From: Paenibacillus antarcticus
GTDB taxonomy: Bacteria > Bacillota > Bacilli > Paenibacillales > Paenibacillaceae
NCBI RefSeq assembly: GCF_001637225.1
Contig: NZ_LVJI01000024.1
Coordinates: 62,001 to 126,000 of the forward strand
DNA length: 64,000 nucleotides
Reading direction: 5' to 3'
The notes below the pieces were generated by a model. The model was not told the DNA's origin, made no database searches, and was given only the letters and a program-made list of their open reading frames with translations. How positions within the stretch are numbered: the first letter of the stretch is position 1; the number at the start of each line of letters is the position of its first letter. Below are positions 34,373 through 42,986 of this stretch, piece after piece. The position numbers were made by a program, and so were the translations under genes.

Positions 34373-35797
34373 ATGCGTAAAACTAAAATTGTTTGTACTA
34401 TCGGTCCGGCAAGTGAATCCTTAGACAATACCAAAAAATTAATCTTGGCTGGTATGAACGTAGCACGTCTGAACTTTTCCCATGGTGATTTTGATGAACA
34501 TGGCAATCGAATTAACGTTATTCGCCAAGCATGTCAGGAATTAGGCAAGACTGTTGCCATCCTATTAGATACTAAAGGCCCAGAAATTCGTACAGGTAAG
34601 CTTGCTGTTGAGCCGATTGAACTTGTACAAGATGAGTATATTACACTGACTACAGAAGAAATCTTGGGAGACAAGAACCGTATTTCTATTACGTATGATA
34701 ACCTTCCAAATGATGTTGAAGTGGGTTCCACTATTCTAATCGATGATGGATTGATCGGGTTGACGGTTGTGGAAGTTCAAGGAACAGAAATTAAGTGCCT
34801 TATTGTTAATGGAGGTACAATTAAGAGTAAAAAAGGCGTTAACGTACCAGGAGTTCGTATTTCTCTTCCAGGTATCACAGAGAAAGACGCTAACGATATT
34901 ATTTTCGGAATTGGACAAGACATTGATTTTATTGCCGCTTCATTCGTTCGTAAAGCGAGTGATGTACTTGAAATCCGTGAATTGTTAGAGCGCCATAATG
35001 CTGGTCATATCAACATCATCTCCAAAATTGAGAATCAAGAAGGCGTTGATAATCTTGACGAAATTCTTGCAGTATCTGACGGGTTGATGGTTGCACGTGG
35101 AGATCTAGGAACAGAAATCCCGGCTGAAGACGTACCATTGGTACAAAAAATGATGATTGAAAAAGCAAACTGGGCAGGTAAACCTGTAATCACAGCTACG
35201 CAAATGTTGGATTCTATGCAACGTAATCCTCGTCCAACTCGCGCTGAAGCAAGTGATGTAGCGAATGCTATTTTTGACGGAACTGATGCGATTATGTTAT
35301 CTGGTGAAACAGCTGCTGGGAAATATCCAGTTGAGTCTGTACTTACGATGTCACGTATCGCTGAAAAAGCTGAGTCTGCTCTAAATTATCGTGAACTATT
35401 CTTGAAACAAAGTACAATTCAAGAAACAACGATTACTGAAGCGATTAGCCAAGCGGTTGCTATTTCTGCATTGGATTTGAATGCGAAAGCAATCATTTCT
35501 TCAACTGAGACAGGTCACACGGCTCGTGTCGTTTCCAAATACCGTCCAGAAGCTCCTATTGTCGCTGTAACAACTGAAGATCGTACGATGCGTCGTTTAA
35601 CTCTTACATGGGGAGTAACACCTGTAAAAGGTAAACTAGCGTCAACTACGGATGAAATGTTTGATTATGCACTTCAAGGCGGAATTGATTCCGGACTTGT
35701 TGCTGAAGGCGATCTTGTTGTAATTACTGCAGGGGTACCTTTGGGACGTTCAGGTTCTACGAACCTCATTAAAGTGAGCGTAATTAATAAAGGTTAA
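34373..35797 (+). CDS. pyk: Pyruvate kinase, short form
   Basis: Converts phosphoenolpyruvate and ADP to pyruvate and ATP in glycolysis. Visible are [38 protein letters not shown], the active-site loop [27 protein letters not shown] and the [13 protein letters not shown] region. At 474 aa it ends after the regular C domain and lacks the extra PEP-utilising-type domain that makes B. subtilis Pyk about 585 aa. The start is ATG behind CGGAGGA. pfkA, normally upstream, is missing from this position. Confidence 0.97.
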   Translation: MRKTKIVCTIGPASESLDNTKKLILAGMNVARLNFSHGDFDEHGNRINVIRQACQELGKTVAILLDTKGPEIRTGKLAVEPIELVQDEYITLTTEEILGDKNRISITYDNLPNDVEVGSTILIDDGLIGLTVVEVQGTEIKCLIVNGGTIKSKKGVNVPGVRISLPGITEKDANDIIFGIGQDIDFIAASFVRKASDVLEIRELLERHNAGHINIISKIENQEGVDNLDEILAVSDGLMVARGDLGTEIPAEDVPLVQKMMIEKANWAGKPVITATQMLDSMQRNPRPTRAEASDVANAIFDGTDAIMLSGETAAGKYPVESVLTMSRIAEKAESALNYRELFLKQSTIQETTITEAISQAVAISALDLNAKAIISSTETGHTARVVSKYRPEAPIVAVTTEDRTMRRLTLTWGVTPVKGKLASTTDEMFDYALQGGIDSGLVAEGDLVVITAGVPLGRSGSTNLIKVSVINKG

Positions 35798-35842
35798 TTG
35801 GTTTAAATCATAAGCTGAGGCTTTATGTAATATATACAAAGT

Positions 35843-35877
35843 AACGACCTAGAAATGAATGGGTCGTTATTTTTTTT
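35843..35877 (+). terminator. Terminator of pyk
   Basis: AACGACC (35843-35849) pairs with GGTCGTT (35862-35868), followed by A and eight Ts. Confidence 0.9.
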
Positions 35878-35985
35878 GATTTAAATTCCATATTTGTATG
35901 CTCTCATTTGACTGAACTGGATAATTGCATGTGAGTATACTATGATTTATAAGTATAGACATGGTGCTAAGGGAGGTTTTTTTGT

Positions 35986-36378
35986 ATGAAGAAGTGGATT
36001 CTTGTGTTAATCGTAATTGTTGCAATGATAGAAATATACGTATTTGATTTTGTTATCGGAAGATTCGGTGGAATGAACACATTTCTCCTTACTTTATTTA
36101 CTTCAGTCTTAGGTTTCGTAATGATGCGATTTGAAGGACGAAAGGTATTGGAAGATGCACGTGCGCAAATGCAGATGAGACAAATTCCAGGGAGAACCTT
36201 AGTTGATGGGTTAAGTATTTTTATTGGGGGACTTTGTTTAGTATTACCTGGTTTTGTGACAGATGTCGTAGGATTCACAATGATATTTCCGTTGACACGG
36301 CCATTCTATCGTCTTTTTATTCTGAGATGGTTACAGAAAAAAATGAAGAATGGAAATATGACTGTTTATAAGAGATAG
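35986..36378 (+). CDS. fxsA: FxsA family membrane protein
   Basis: A 130-aa protein with about three hydrophobic segments and the FxsA signature region (EIYVFDFVIGRFGGMNTFLL, then GLCLVLPGFVTDVVGF). Members are inner-membrane proteins of uncertain function; E. coli FxsA alleviates exclusion of phage T7 by F. The position after pyk and before citZ matches ytzA of B. subtilis. The start is ATG behind AAGGGAGG. Confidence 0.9.
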   Translation: MKKWILVLIVIVAMIEIYVFDFVIGRFGGMNTFLLTLFTSVLGFVMMRFEGRKVLEDARAQMQMRQIPGRTLVDGLSIFIGGLCLVLPGFVTDVVGFTMIFPLTRPFYRLFILRWLQKKMKNGNMTVYKR

Positions 36379-36447
36379 GGAATGAAAAGGCTTTCAAAAA
36401 AATAACTTTATTACACTGATAAAACAATTTAATGCGATAGGTTAGCA

Positions 36448-36461
36448 TGTAAATGTTCACA
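36448..36461 (+). promoter_or_regulatory. cre-like CcpA site 1, overlapping the citZ -35
   Basis: TGTAAATGTTCACA matches the cre consensus TGWAANCGNTNWCA at all but one fixed position (T for C at position 7). Its right end covers the proposed -35 TTCACA. This would allow catabolite repression of citZ by CcpA, as is known in B. subtilis. Confidence 0.6.
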
Positions 36462-36484
36462 TATCAGACAAAATCCAGTATGAT
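36456..36484 (+). promoter_or_regulatory. Sigma-A type promoter of citZ
   Basis: TTCACA (36456-36461) and TATGAT (36479-36484) are separated by exactly 17 bp, placing the start of transcription near 36491, about 105 bp before the citZ ATG. Confidence 0.6.
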
Positions 36485-36528
36485 GTTATAAGGTTTACTC
36501 TCGATGTTATGTTTTTAGTATTTAAGAA

Positions 36529-36542
36529 TGTAAATGTTTTCA
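36529..36542 (+). promoter_or_regulatory. cre-like CcpA site 2, downstream of the citZ promoter
   Basis: TGTAAATGTTTTCA shows the same single deviation from the cre consensus as site 1 and lies about 38 bp after the predicted transcription start, a roadblock position. The first ten bases of both sites are identical. Confidence 0.6.
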
Positions 36543-36595
36543 TTGATACTGGTAGCACTCTTAAAAATACGTTTTCACAAAAGGAGAGATGTACG

Positions 36596-37708
36596 ATGAC
36601 AGCAACCAAAGGATTGGAAGGTATCGTAGCTGCAACTTCATCCATAAGTTCAATTGTGGATGGTGTGCTTACATATCGCGGATATGATATTAATGAATTA
36701 GCGTTACATGCTAGCTTTGAAGAAGTCGCTTATTTATTGTGGTTTGGTAAGTTACCTAATGCTCAAGAATTAAATGACCTGAAGCGAGATTTGGATACGT
36801 TTGCACCAATCCCACAGACATTGATAGAACAGATGAAGTTGTTTCCTAAAGATACAAATACAATGGCTGCACTTCGTACTGCTATTTCTGCTCTTGCTTT
36901 ATATGATGAAGAAGCAGATGATATGAGTCGTACAGCTAACGAAAAGAAGGCTGTAAAACTTCAGGCTCAATTGCCTACGATAGTAGCTGCACTCTCCCGT
37001 ATTCGCCAAGGAAAAGAACCAGTTCAACCTCAAAAAGGATTGACTATTGCTGAGAACTTTCTCTTTATGTTAAGAGGCGAACAACCAGATGAAACTTCCA
37101 TTAAAGCATTGGATCAAGCACTTGTTCTTCATGCTGATCATGAACTTAATGCGTCCACCTTTGCAGGTCGTGTAACTGTTGCAACGCTCTCTGACATATA
37201 TTCAGGCGTTACTTCTGCTATCGGGGCGTTAAAGGGCCCTTTGCACGGTGGAGCTAATGAAGCTGTAATGAGAATGCTTGAAGAAATTGGTGGTCTAGAT
37301 CAAGTTGAGAGCTATATTCAAGATAAATTGAATAAGCGAGAAATTATCATGGGATTCGGACACCGAGTTTATAAGAATGGAGATCCACGAGCTAAGTATC
37401 TTCAAAAAATGTCACGTGAACTTAGTGAAATGAAAGGCAATTCTGATCTCTATGAGATGTCCGTGAAGATTGAAGAGATGGTAACTGGACAAAAAGGACT
37501 AAAACCTAATGTTGATTTCTATTCTGCTTCGGTATATACCCAACTTGGAATAGAACGTGAGTTGTTTACACCGATCTTTGCGATTAGTCGAGTATCTGGA
37601 TGGACAGCACATATGCTAGAACAATGGGAATCGAATCGAATTATCCGTCCACGTGCAGAATATATAGGCTTACATGATCAGAAATATATTTCTATTGAAT
37701 TACGCTAA
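36596..37708 (+). CDS. citZ: Citrate synthase
   Basis: A 370-aa citrate synthase that condenses oxaloacetate with acetyl-CoA at the entry to the TCA cycle. YRGYDINELA, GPLHGGANEAVMRML and GFGHRVYKNGDPRA carry the catalytic and oxaloacetate-binding His residues; the C-terminal VDFYSASVYTQLGI is also typical. I start at the ATG at 36596 behind AAAGGAGAG; the open frame runs 29 codons further back into the promoter region. It is first in the citZ-icd-mdh cluster and has two cre-like sites upstream. Confidence 0.97.
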   Translation: MTATKGLEGIVAATSSISSIVDGVLTYRGYDINELALHASFEEVAYLLWFGKLPNAQELNDLKRDLDTFAPIPQTLIEQMKLFPKDTNTMAALRTAISALALYDEEADDMSRTANEKKAVKLQAQLPTIVAALSRIRQGKEPVQPQKGLTIAENFLFMLRGEQPDETSIKALDQALVLHADHELNASTFAGRVTVATLSDIYSGVTSAIGALKGPLHGGANEAVMRMLEEIGGLDQVESYIQDKLNKREIIMGFGHRVYKNGDPRAKYLQKMSRELSEMKGNSDLYEMSVKIEEMVTGQKGLKPNVDFYSASVYTQLGIERELFTPIFAISRVSGWTAHMLEQWESNRIIRPRAEYIGLHDQKYISIELR

Positions 37709-37843
37709 ACTTGAATCGATAGATGAATTGATTTGGGAGTAACGCTATAATAAATATAAGATAATGCTTTCGATATAAATTTTTACGAAGACTTTACTTA
37801 GAAGACGTTGTGCTAATAAAAAATTTTAGGAGGATACAAAAAC

Positions 37844-39139
37844 ATGTTTAAACTAGAAAAGTACGCACTACCAACCGAGGGTGACAAGATTGAGATTCAA
37901 GATGGAGTACTAAATGTTCCGAATTTTCCAATCATTCCGTTTATCGAAGGTGATGGAACAGGACGCGATATCTGGAAAGCTTCCAAGCGTGTACTTGATG
38001 CTGCAGTAGATAAGGCTTATGGCGGTTCTAAGAAAATTGCTTGGTATGAAGTATTTGCAGGTGAGAAGGCTTTCAATGAATACGGAGAATGGCTACCAAA
38101 CGATACACTAGAAGCTATCCGTGAATATATCGTAGCTATTAAAGGACCTTTGACAACGCCGATCGGTGGAGGAATCCGTTCTTTGAACGTAGCTTTGCGT
38201 CAAGAATTAGACTTGTACGTATGTTTGCGTCCAGTTCGTTATTTCAAAGGTGTTCCTTCTCCAGTTAAACGTCCAGAGCTAGTGGATATGGTTATCTTCC
38301 GTGAGAATACAGAAGACATTTACGCGGGTATTGAGTATAAAGAAGGTTCCGCTGAAGTGAAGAAATTGATCACTTTCCTACAGGATGAAATGGGCGTCAA
38401 AAATATCCGTTTCCCAGAAACATCAGGAATTGGTATCAAGCCTGTATCTGAAGATGGTTCTAAACGTCTAGTACGTGCTGCAGTTGAATATGCGATTGAG
38501 CATGGGCGTAAGAGTGTGACCTTGGTACATAAAGGTAACATCATGAAATATACAGAAGGTGCATTTAAGAACTGGGGATATGAAGTAGCTGAACAAGAGT
38601 TTGGAGATAAAGTATTCACATGGGCTCAATACGATATTATCAAGGAGAAAGACGGAGAAGAAGCAGCGAATGCAGCTCAGAATGAAGCATTAGCAGCGGG
38701 TAAGATTCTTATTAAAGATGCTATCGCTGATATTGCGTTGCAACAAGTTCTAACACGTCCGACTGACTTTGACGTTATTGCAACACTTAACTTGAATGGA
38801 GATTACTTGTCTGATGCACTAGCAGCTCAAATTGGTGGAATTGGTATTGCTCCAGGAGCTAATATCAACTACCTGACAGGACATGCCATTTTTGAAGCTA
38901 CTCATGGTACAGCTCCGAAATATGCAGATAAAGACCTTGTTAATCCAGGCTCAGTTGTATTATCAGGCGTTATGTTGCTTGAACATTTGGGTTGGAAGGA
39001 AGCTGCAGATCTTATTTATAAAGGTATGGAGACATCCATTAACGATAAGATTGTTACTTATGATTTCGCTCGTCAAATGGATGGTGCTACAGAAGTTAAA
39101 TGTTCTGAGTTCGCAGATCAAGTTATCAAAAACATGTAG
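37844..39139 (+). CDS. icd: Isocitrate dehydrogenase (NADP)
   Basis: A 431-aa NADP-dependent isocitrate dehydrogenase. [10 protein letters not shown] opens the fold. [19 protein letters not shown] binds isocitrate and includes the serine that is phosphorylated in E. coli. [25 protein letters not shown] and [14 protein letters not shown] (cofactor binding) follow. The start is ATG behind AGGAGGA. It is cotranscribed or at least clustered with citZ and mdh. Confidence 0.97.
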   Translation: MFKLEKYALPTEGDKIEIQDGVLNVPNFPIIPFIEGDGTGRDIWKASKRVLDAAVDKAYGGSKKIAWYEVFAGEKAFNEYGEWLPNDTLEAIREYIVAIKGPLTTPIGGGIRSLNVALRQELDLYVCLRPVRYFKGVPSPVKRPELVDMVIFRENTEDIYAGIEYKEGSAEVKKLITFLQDEMGVKNIRFPETSGIGIKPVSEDGSKRLVRAAVEYAIEHGRKSVTLVHKGNIMKYTEGAFKNWGYEVAEQEFGDKVFTWAQYDIIKEKDGEEAANAAQNEALAAGKILIKDAIADIALQQVLTRPTDFDVIATLNLNGDYLSDALAAQIGGIGIAPGANINYLTGHAIFEATHGTAPKYADKDLVNPGSVVLSGVMLLEHLGWKEAADLIYKGMETSINDKIVTYDFARQMDGATEVKCSEFADQVIKNM

Positions 39140-39160
39140 TCATAAGGAGATCATCCGATT

Positions 39161-40102
39161 ATGGGATTAAAAAGAAATAAAATATCCGTGGTTGGAGCTG
39201 GATTTACCGGTGCAACAACTGCATTAATGTTAGCGCAAAAGGAACTTGGGGATGTTGTATTAATTGATATTCCTCAGCTAGAGAATCCAACCAAAGGTAA
39301 GGCACTTGATATGATGGAAGCGAGTCCTGTTCAAGGATTTGATAGCCAAATTATGGGTACGTCTAACTATGAAGATGCTGTAGATTCCGATGTTGTTATT
39401 ATTACTGCTGGTATTGCTCGCAAACCTGGGATGAGTCGTGATGACCTTGTGAATACAAATGCGGGAATCGTGAAGTCTGTTTGCGAGAACATTAAGAGAT
39501 ATGCTCCGAACTCTATCGTAATCATTCTAAGTAATCCTGTGGATGCAATGACTTATGTAGCATATAATGCTCTTGGATTTCCAAAGAATCGCGTGATTGG
39601 TCAATCGGGCGTTCTTGATACAGCACGTTATTGTACGTTTATTGCACAAGAACTGAATGTATCTGTTGAAGACGTTCGTGGATTCGTATTAGGTGGACAT
39701 GGCGATGACATGGTACCTCTAGTTCGGTATTCAAGCGTTGGAGGCATTCCGATTGATACACTCATCAGTGCAGAGCGTATTGAAGCAATTGTTCAACGTA
39801 CACGCGTTGGTGGCGGTGAAATTGTAAACCTTCTGGGTAACGGTAGTGCTTACTATGCCCCGGCAGCGTCCTTGGTACAAATGACAGAAGCTATTCTGAA
39901 GGATAAAAAGCGTATTATTCCGGTTATTGCACTGCTTGAAGGAGAATATGGATACGACGGATTATTTATGGGCGTACCTACGATTCTCGGTGGGGACGGA
40001 ATCGAGAAGATATTTGAACTTGAGTTGACTGCCGATGAGTTGTTAGCACTAGAACAATCTGCAGATTCTGTTCGAAATGTCATTTCGGTAATAACGGTTT
40101 AA
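39161..40102 (+). CDS. mdh: Malate dehydrogenase
   Basis: A 313-aa NAD-dependent malate dehydrogenase of the lactate dehydrogenase-like type. The NAD fold begins [35 protein letters not shown] marks NAD specificity (Asp after the second strand), [17 protein letters not shown] is the mobile loop, and [10 protein letters not shown] contains the catalytic His. It is 21 bp after icd behind AAGGAGA and ends in a good terminator. Confidence 0.97.
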   Translation: MGLKRNKISVVGAGFTGATTALMLAQKELGDVVLIDIPQLENPTKGKALDMMEASPVQGFDSQIMGTSNYEDAVDSDVVIITAGIARKPGMSRDDLVNTNAGIVKSVCENIKRYAPNSIVIILSNPVDAMTYVAYNALGFPKNRVIGQSGVLDTARYCTFIAQELNVSVEDVRGFVLGGHGDDMVPLVRYSSVGGIPIDTLISAERIEAIVQRTRVGGGEIVNLLGNGSAYYAPAASLVQMTEAILKDKKRIIPVIALLEGEYGYDGLFMGVPTILGGDGIEKIFELELTADELLALEQSADSVRNVISVITV

Positions 40103-40156
40103 TATAAATGATTGGTGTTTGTATAAGACACGGTAAAAGTGTCAAAGTTATGAAAG

Positions 40157-40200
40157 AAGAAGCCTCTTTGTTTACTAAAAGCGAGAGGCTTCTTTCTTTT
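40157..40200 (+). terminator. Terminator of the citZ-icd-mdh cluster
   Basis: AAGAAGCCTCT (40157-40167) pairs with AGAGGCTTCTT (40184-40194), followed by a T-rich tail. Confidence 0.9.
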
Positions 40201-40269
40201 CATTCATAGGTACGGTATACTTAACGTGATAATTATCACAGAAAACAGATTTTTAGGAGGATAATATTT

Positions 40270-40695
40270 ATGTGGAACGTCATGTCTTTTGTACATATTT
40301 TAGGGGCTTTATCTGTAGGGTTCTATCTGTTGTTGCCGTTTATCGTGAGTAAAATGTCAACGTTGTCGTTGCCAGCTCAAGAAGGTACGGCTGTAGCAAT
40401 TCGTAGTTTTAATATTTTTGCGCAGGTTGGATTGCTAATTCAGTTCATTACAGGTGGATATATGATGTCACAAGGTGATTATTCTGTAGCTTGGATGGTG
40501 ATTACTTGTATACTAATCGTTGCTCTATTTGCAGTTAGTGGCATGATGAGCAAACCATTGAAGGCTGCAGTTGTTAAGATCAAGGAAAAGAAAGATATTT
40601 CTGTTGAAGCAGGTAAATTGCGGATGATGAGTGCAATCCTCGCAGTATGTCTACTTGTGATGGTATATTTCATGGTATTCAACCAAGTTATCTAA
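40270..40695 (+). CDS. Small membrane protein of unknown function, four membrane segments
   Basis: A 141-aa protein with hydrophobic segments at about 5-27, 48-67, 72-92 and 117-138 and a basic cytoplasmic-type loop (VVKIKEKKDISVEAG). The first segment contains FVHILGALSVGFYL, reminiscent of small DUF2269-like or CopD-like proteins, but I cannot assign it. The start is ATG behind AGGAGGAT. It is a single gene between two strong terminators, inserted between mdh and the pho genes relative to B. subtilis. Confidence 0.7.
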   Translation: MWNVMSFVHILGALSVGFYLLLPFIVSKMSTLSLPAQEGTAVAIRSFNIFAQVGLLIQFITGGYMMSQGDYSVAWMVITCILIVALFAVSGMMSKPLKAAVVKIKEKKDISVEAGKLRMMSAILAVCLLVMVYFMVFNQVI

Positions 40696-40712
40696 TACAA
40701 CGTAAAGAGAAG

Positions 40713-40750
40713 AGAATCCCCCGTCTTGATGACGGGGGATTCTTTTTTTT
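40713..40750 (+). terminator. Terminator of the small membrane protein gene
   Basis: AGAATCCCCCGTC (40713-40725) pairs with GACGGGGGATTCT (40731-40743), followed by a T-run. Confidence 0.95.
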
Positions 40751-40898
40751 GTGTGAAATTAGATTTTAGAGGTCCTAGATCATTCGTAGTATATATTAAA
40801 ATTGATTAAATCACTAGAGAACGTGGTAATGGGTTAAGGAATAGTTATGAAGGATTATTGTCATCCTAATAAAGATAGTTTTAGAAGGGAGAATGATC

Positions 40899-41738
40899 AT
40901 GTCAGCACAACAACCTAAGAAAACATTACCTCCACAGCATCAGGATCAACAGCCAGGAGTAGAAAGTAAGATGAAGCCTCTTCCTGAATATGAATCATCA
41001 GATTATAAGGCTGCAGGGAAATTGCAGGGGAAAGTTGCGATTATAACAGGCGGAGATAGCGGTATCGGTAGGGCGACAGCTGTCGCTTTTGCTAAAGAAG
41101 GAGCAGACTTAGCTATTTCTTATTTGAATGAACATGATGATGCAATTGAGACACAAAAGCGTGTGGAACAGGAAGGGCGTAAATGTCTATTGATTGCAGG
41201 AGATATTGGAGATGAAGAATTCTGCAAGTCTTCAGTTAAACAAGCGATTGATAAGTTTGGAAAAGTAGATATTCTGGTGAATAATGCGGCGGAGCAACAT
41301 CCGCAGCAAAAAATCGAAGATATTACGACAGAACAATTGGAACGGACGTTCCGTACGAATATATTTAGTATGTTTTACATGACAAAGGCAGTTATGCCAC
41401 ATCTTAAGAGTGGAAGTACCATTATCAATACGGCATCCATTACTGCATACAAAGGTAATGCCACGCTCATCGATTATTCAGCGACCAAAGGGGCCATTGT
41501 TAGTTTTACACGTTCTCTTTCGATGAATGTTATAGAGAAGGGGATTCGTGTTAATGCAGTTGCACCGGGGCCAATCTGGACACCACTTATACCATCAACC
41601 TTTGATGCAGAGAAGGTAAGCGAATTCGGTAGTACTCAGCCCATGAAACGTCCGGGTCAGCCTGCAGAAGTAGCACCAGCGTATGTATATCTTGCTTCTG
41701 ATGACTCTTCTTATGTAAGTGGACAAGGATTCACATAA
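40899..41738 (+). CDS. SDR-family oxidoreductase, apparently frameshifted at the C-terminus
   Basis: A 279-aa classical short-chain dehydrogenase of the extended N-terminus type seen in B. subtilis YdaD/YhdF. The cofactor motif is TGGDSGIGRA, and NNAAEQHPQ and the catalytic Ser and Tyr/Lys (NTASITAYKGN, DYSATKGAIV) are present, as is APGPIWTPLIPS. It stops after YVSGQGFT. The next frame continues HINGGEIVNG and a TAA ending at 41764, which is the normal family ending, so one base appears lost near 41723-41730 (in CAAGGATT). The catalytic core is intact, but the C-terminal edge used in oligomer contacts is lost. I chose the ATG at 40899 because AAGGGA is 8 nt upstream. Confidence 0.88.
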   Translation: MSAQQPKKTLPPQHQDQQPGVESKMKPLPEYESSDYKAAGKLQGKVAIITGGDSGIGRATAVAFAKEGADLAISYLNEHDDAIETQKRVEQEGRKCLLIAGDIGDEEFCKSSVKQAIDKFGKVDILVNNAAEQHPQQKIEDITTEQLERTFRTNIFSMFYMTKAVMPHLKSGSTIINTASITAYKGNATLIDYSATKGAIVSFTRSLSMNVIEKGIRVNAVAPGPIWTPLIPSTFDAEKVSEFGSTQPMKRPGQPAEVAPAYVYLASDDSSYVSGQGFT

Positions 41739-41774
41739 ATGGTGGAGAGATTGTGAACGGTTAAAGAATATGTT

Positions 41775-41818
41775 AAGGCCCTTTCCCGAGAGTTGTAATC
41801 AAGGGAAGGGGCCTTTTT
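41775..41818 (+). terminator. Terminator of the SDR gene
   Basis: AAGGCCCTTTCCC (41775-41787) pairs with GGGAAGGGGCCTT (41803-41815), followed by a T-run. Confidence 0.9.
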
Positions 41819-41899
41819 CTATGTGAGTGAGCAATGAGAAACGGTGAGACTGCTCGACTACGCTCTCAGGTAACTCATTGAATATAATGTAGATCCCTA

Positions 41900-41928
41900 T
41901 TGGATTCATATTTGTATGCTATTATAAT
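41900..41928 (+). promoter_or_regulatory. Sigma-A promoter of the SBF transporter-phoR unit
   Basis: TTGGAT (41900-41905) and a perfect TATAAT (41923-41928) are separated by 17 bp, about 60 bp before the chosen start of the transporter gene. Confidence 0.7.
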
Positions 41929-41990
41929 ACCAATGTATGGTTAATATGACATGGATTTTATCATATAGCAGCAAGAGAGAGGGGGACGTG

Positions 41991-42986
41991 ATGAGAAGAT
42001 GGGCAGAGGTATTTACGTCATGGTATGAAAAATATATGTTTATCATCATTCCGGGTTCACTCATTGTGGGGTTCATATTTAGCCAGTTCTTATTACCTTT
42101 CGTTTCGTGGACACCTTACGTGTTCGGATATGTAACACTTGTGATGGCTTTAGGTTGTGGGTTAGAGCATTTGAAAAGGGTTCTTATACGTCCGGCGCCT
42201 ATCGTATTGATTATATTCCTGAGTCACATCGTTGCTCCGCTCTTCGCATACGTACTAGGATGGATAACGTTTGGTGCCCATTCAGATTATACAGTCGGTT
42301 TAGTTCTATTTACGAGCATCCCACTGGGTGTCTCTTCTGTATTGTGGGTGGGATTATCGCACGGTAACGTAGCATTGATGTTAGCATTGGTCGTAATAGA
42401 CTCAGCGCTCAGTCCATTTGTCGTTCCTTTTCTCATCGAATTTTTCTTTGGGACCCAAATTGCATTCGATAGTATGAGATTGATGAAGGATCTATTTGTA
42501 ATTGTGGTCCTACCTACCTTTATTGGCGTTACATTGTATGAGTGTTCAGGTGGTAAGTTGAAGAAGATGACTACGCCAATAGCTATACCGTTATCTAAAG
42601 TCGGATTCACAGCTGTGGTGATGTTGAATGCGGCGGCTATTGCACCACACATCGTTCAATTGAAAAACGATATGTTAGTTGTTATTCCTTCTGTTATAAT
42701 CGTGGTGGCTGTAAGTTACATAGTAGGTTATTTCGGTTCTTATCTTTTGCTGAGTCCATCTAGAGAAATAAGGGTGACTTTATCCTATGCGGCTGGTATG
42801 CGGAATATTTCGCTAGGGATGGTGCTAGCAATGAGTTATTTCTCACCTATGGCCTCTGTTCCAGTTGTTCTAGGAATTATGATTCAGCAACCGCTAGCAA
42901 CCCTTTTTCATAGTTGTATGAAGCGTTGGGTTCCATTACATAAAGAAGAGTTCAAATTGAATCAAGGGAGCATGAGAGATTTATGA
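41991..42986 (+). CDS. SBF/arsenite-permease-like membrane transporter
   Basis: A 331-aa polytopic protein with nine to ten hydrophobic segments of the bile acid:sodium symporter (SBF) superfamily. VTLVMALGCGLEHLKR, GLVLFTSIPLGVSSVLWVGL and LSYAAGMRNISLGMVLAMSY are the typical regions, the last holding the crossover helix. Relatives move organic anions or sodium; the substrate cannot be inferred. I start at the ATG at 41991 behind GAGGGGGA. The stop overlaps the phoR start (ATGA), so it shares a transcript with the kinase gene, an unusual partner. Confidence 0.85.
   Translation: MRRWAEVFTSWYEKYMFIIIPGSLIVGFIFSQFLLPFVSWTPYVFGYVTLVMALGCGLEHLKRVLIRPAPIVLIIFLSHIVAPLFAYVLGWITFGAHSDYTVGLVLFTSIPLGVSSVLWVGLSHGNVALMLALVVIDSALSPFVVPFLIEFFFGTQIAFDSMRLMKDLFVIVVLPTFIGVTLYECSGGKLKKMTTPIAIPLSKVGFTAVVMLNAAAIAPHIVQLKNDMLVVIPSVIIVVAVSYIVGYFGSYLLLSPSREIRVTLSYAAGMRNISLGMVLAMSYFSPMASVPVVLGIMIQQPLATLFHSCMKRWVPLHKEEFKLNQGSMRDL

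Noticed and set aside
36385-36595. CcpC-type ATAA-N7-TTAT box near citZ
   Set aside because: ATAA and TTAT half-sites are present, but none has the 7-bp spacing; in AT-rich DNA this is not evidence.
42107-42367. 86-codon plus-strand frame in the SBF transporter gene
   Set aside because: Out-of-frame shadow of a clear membrane protein, with no start signal.
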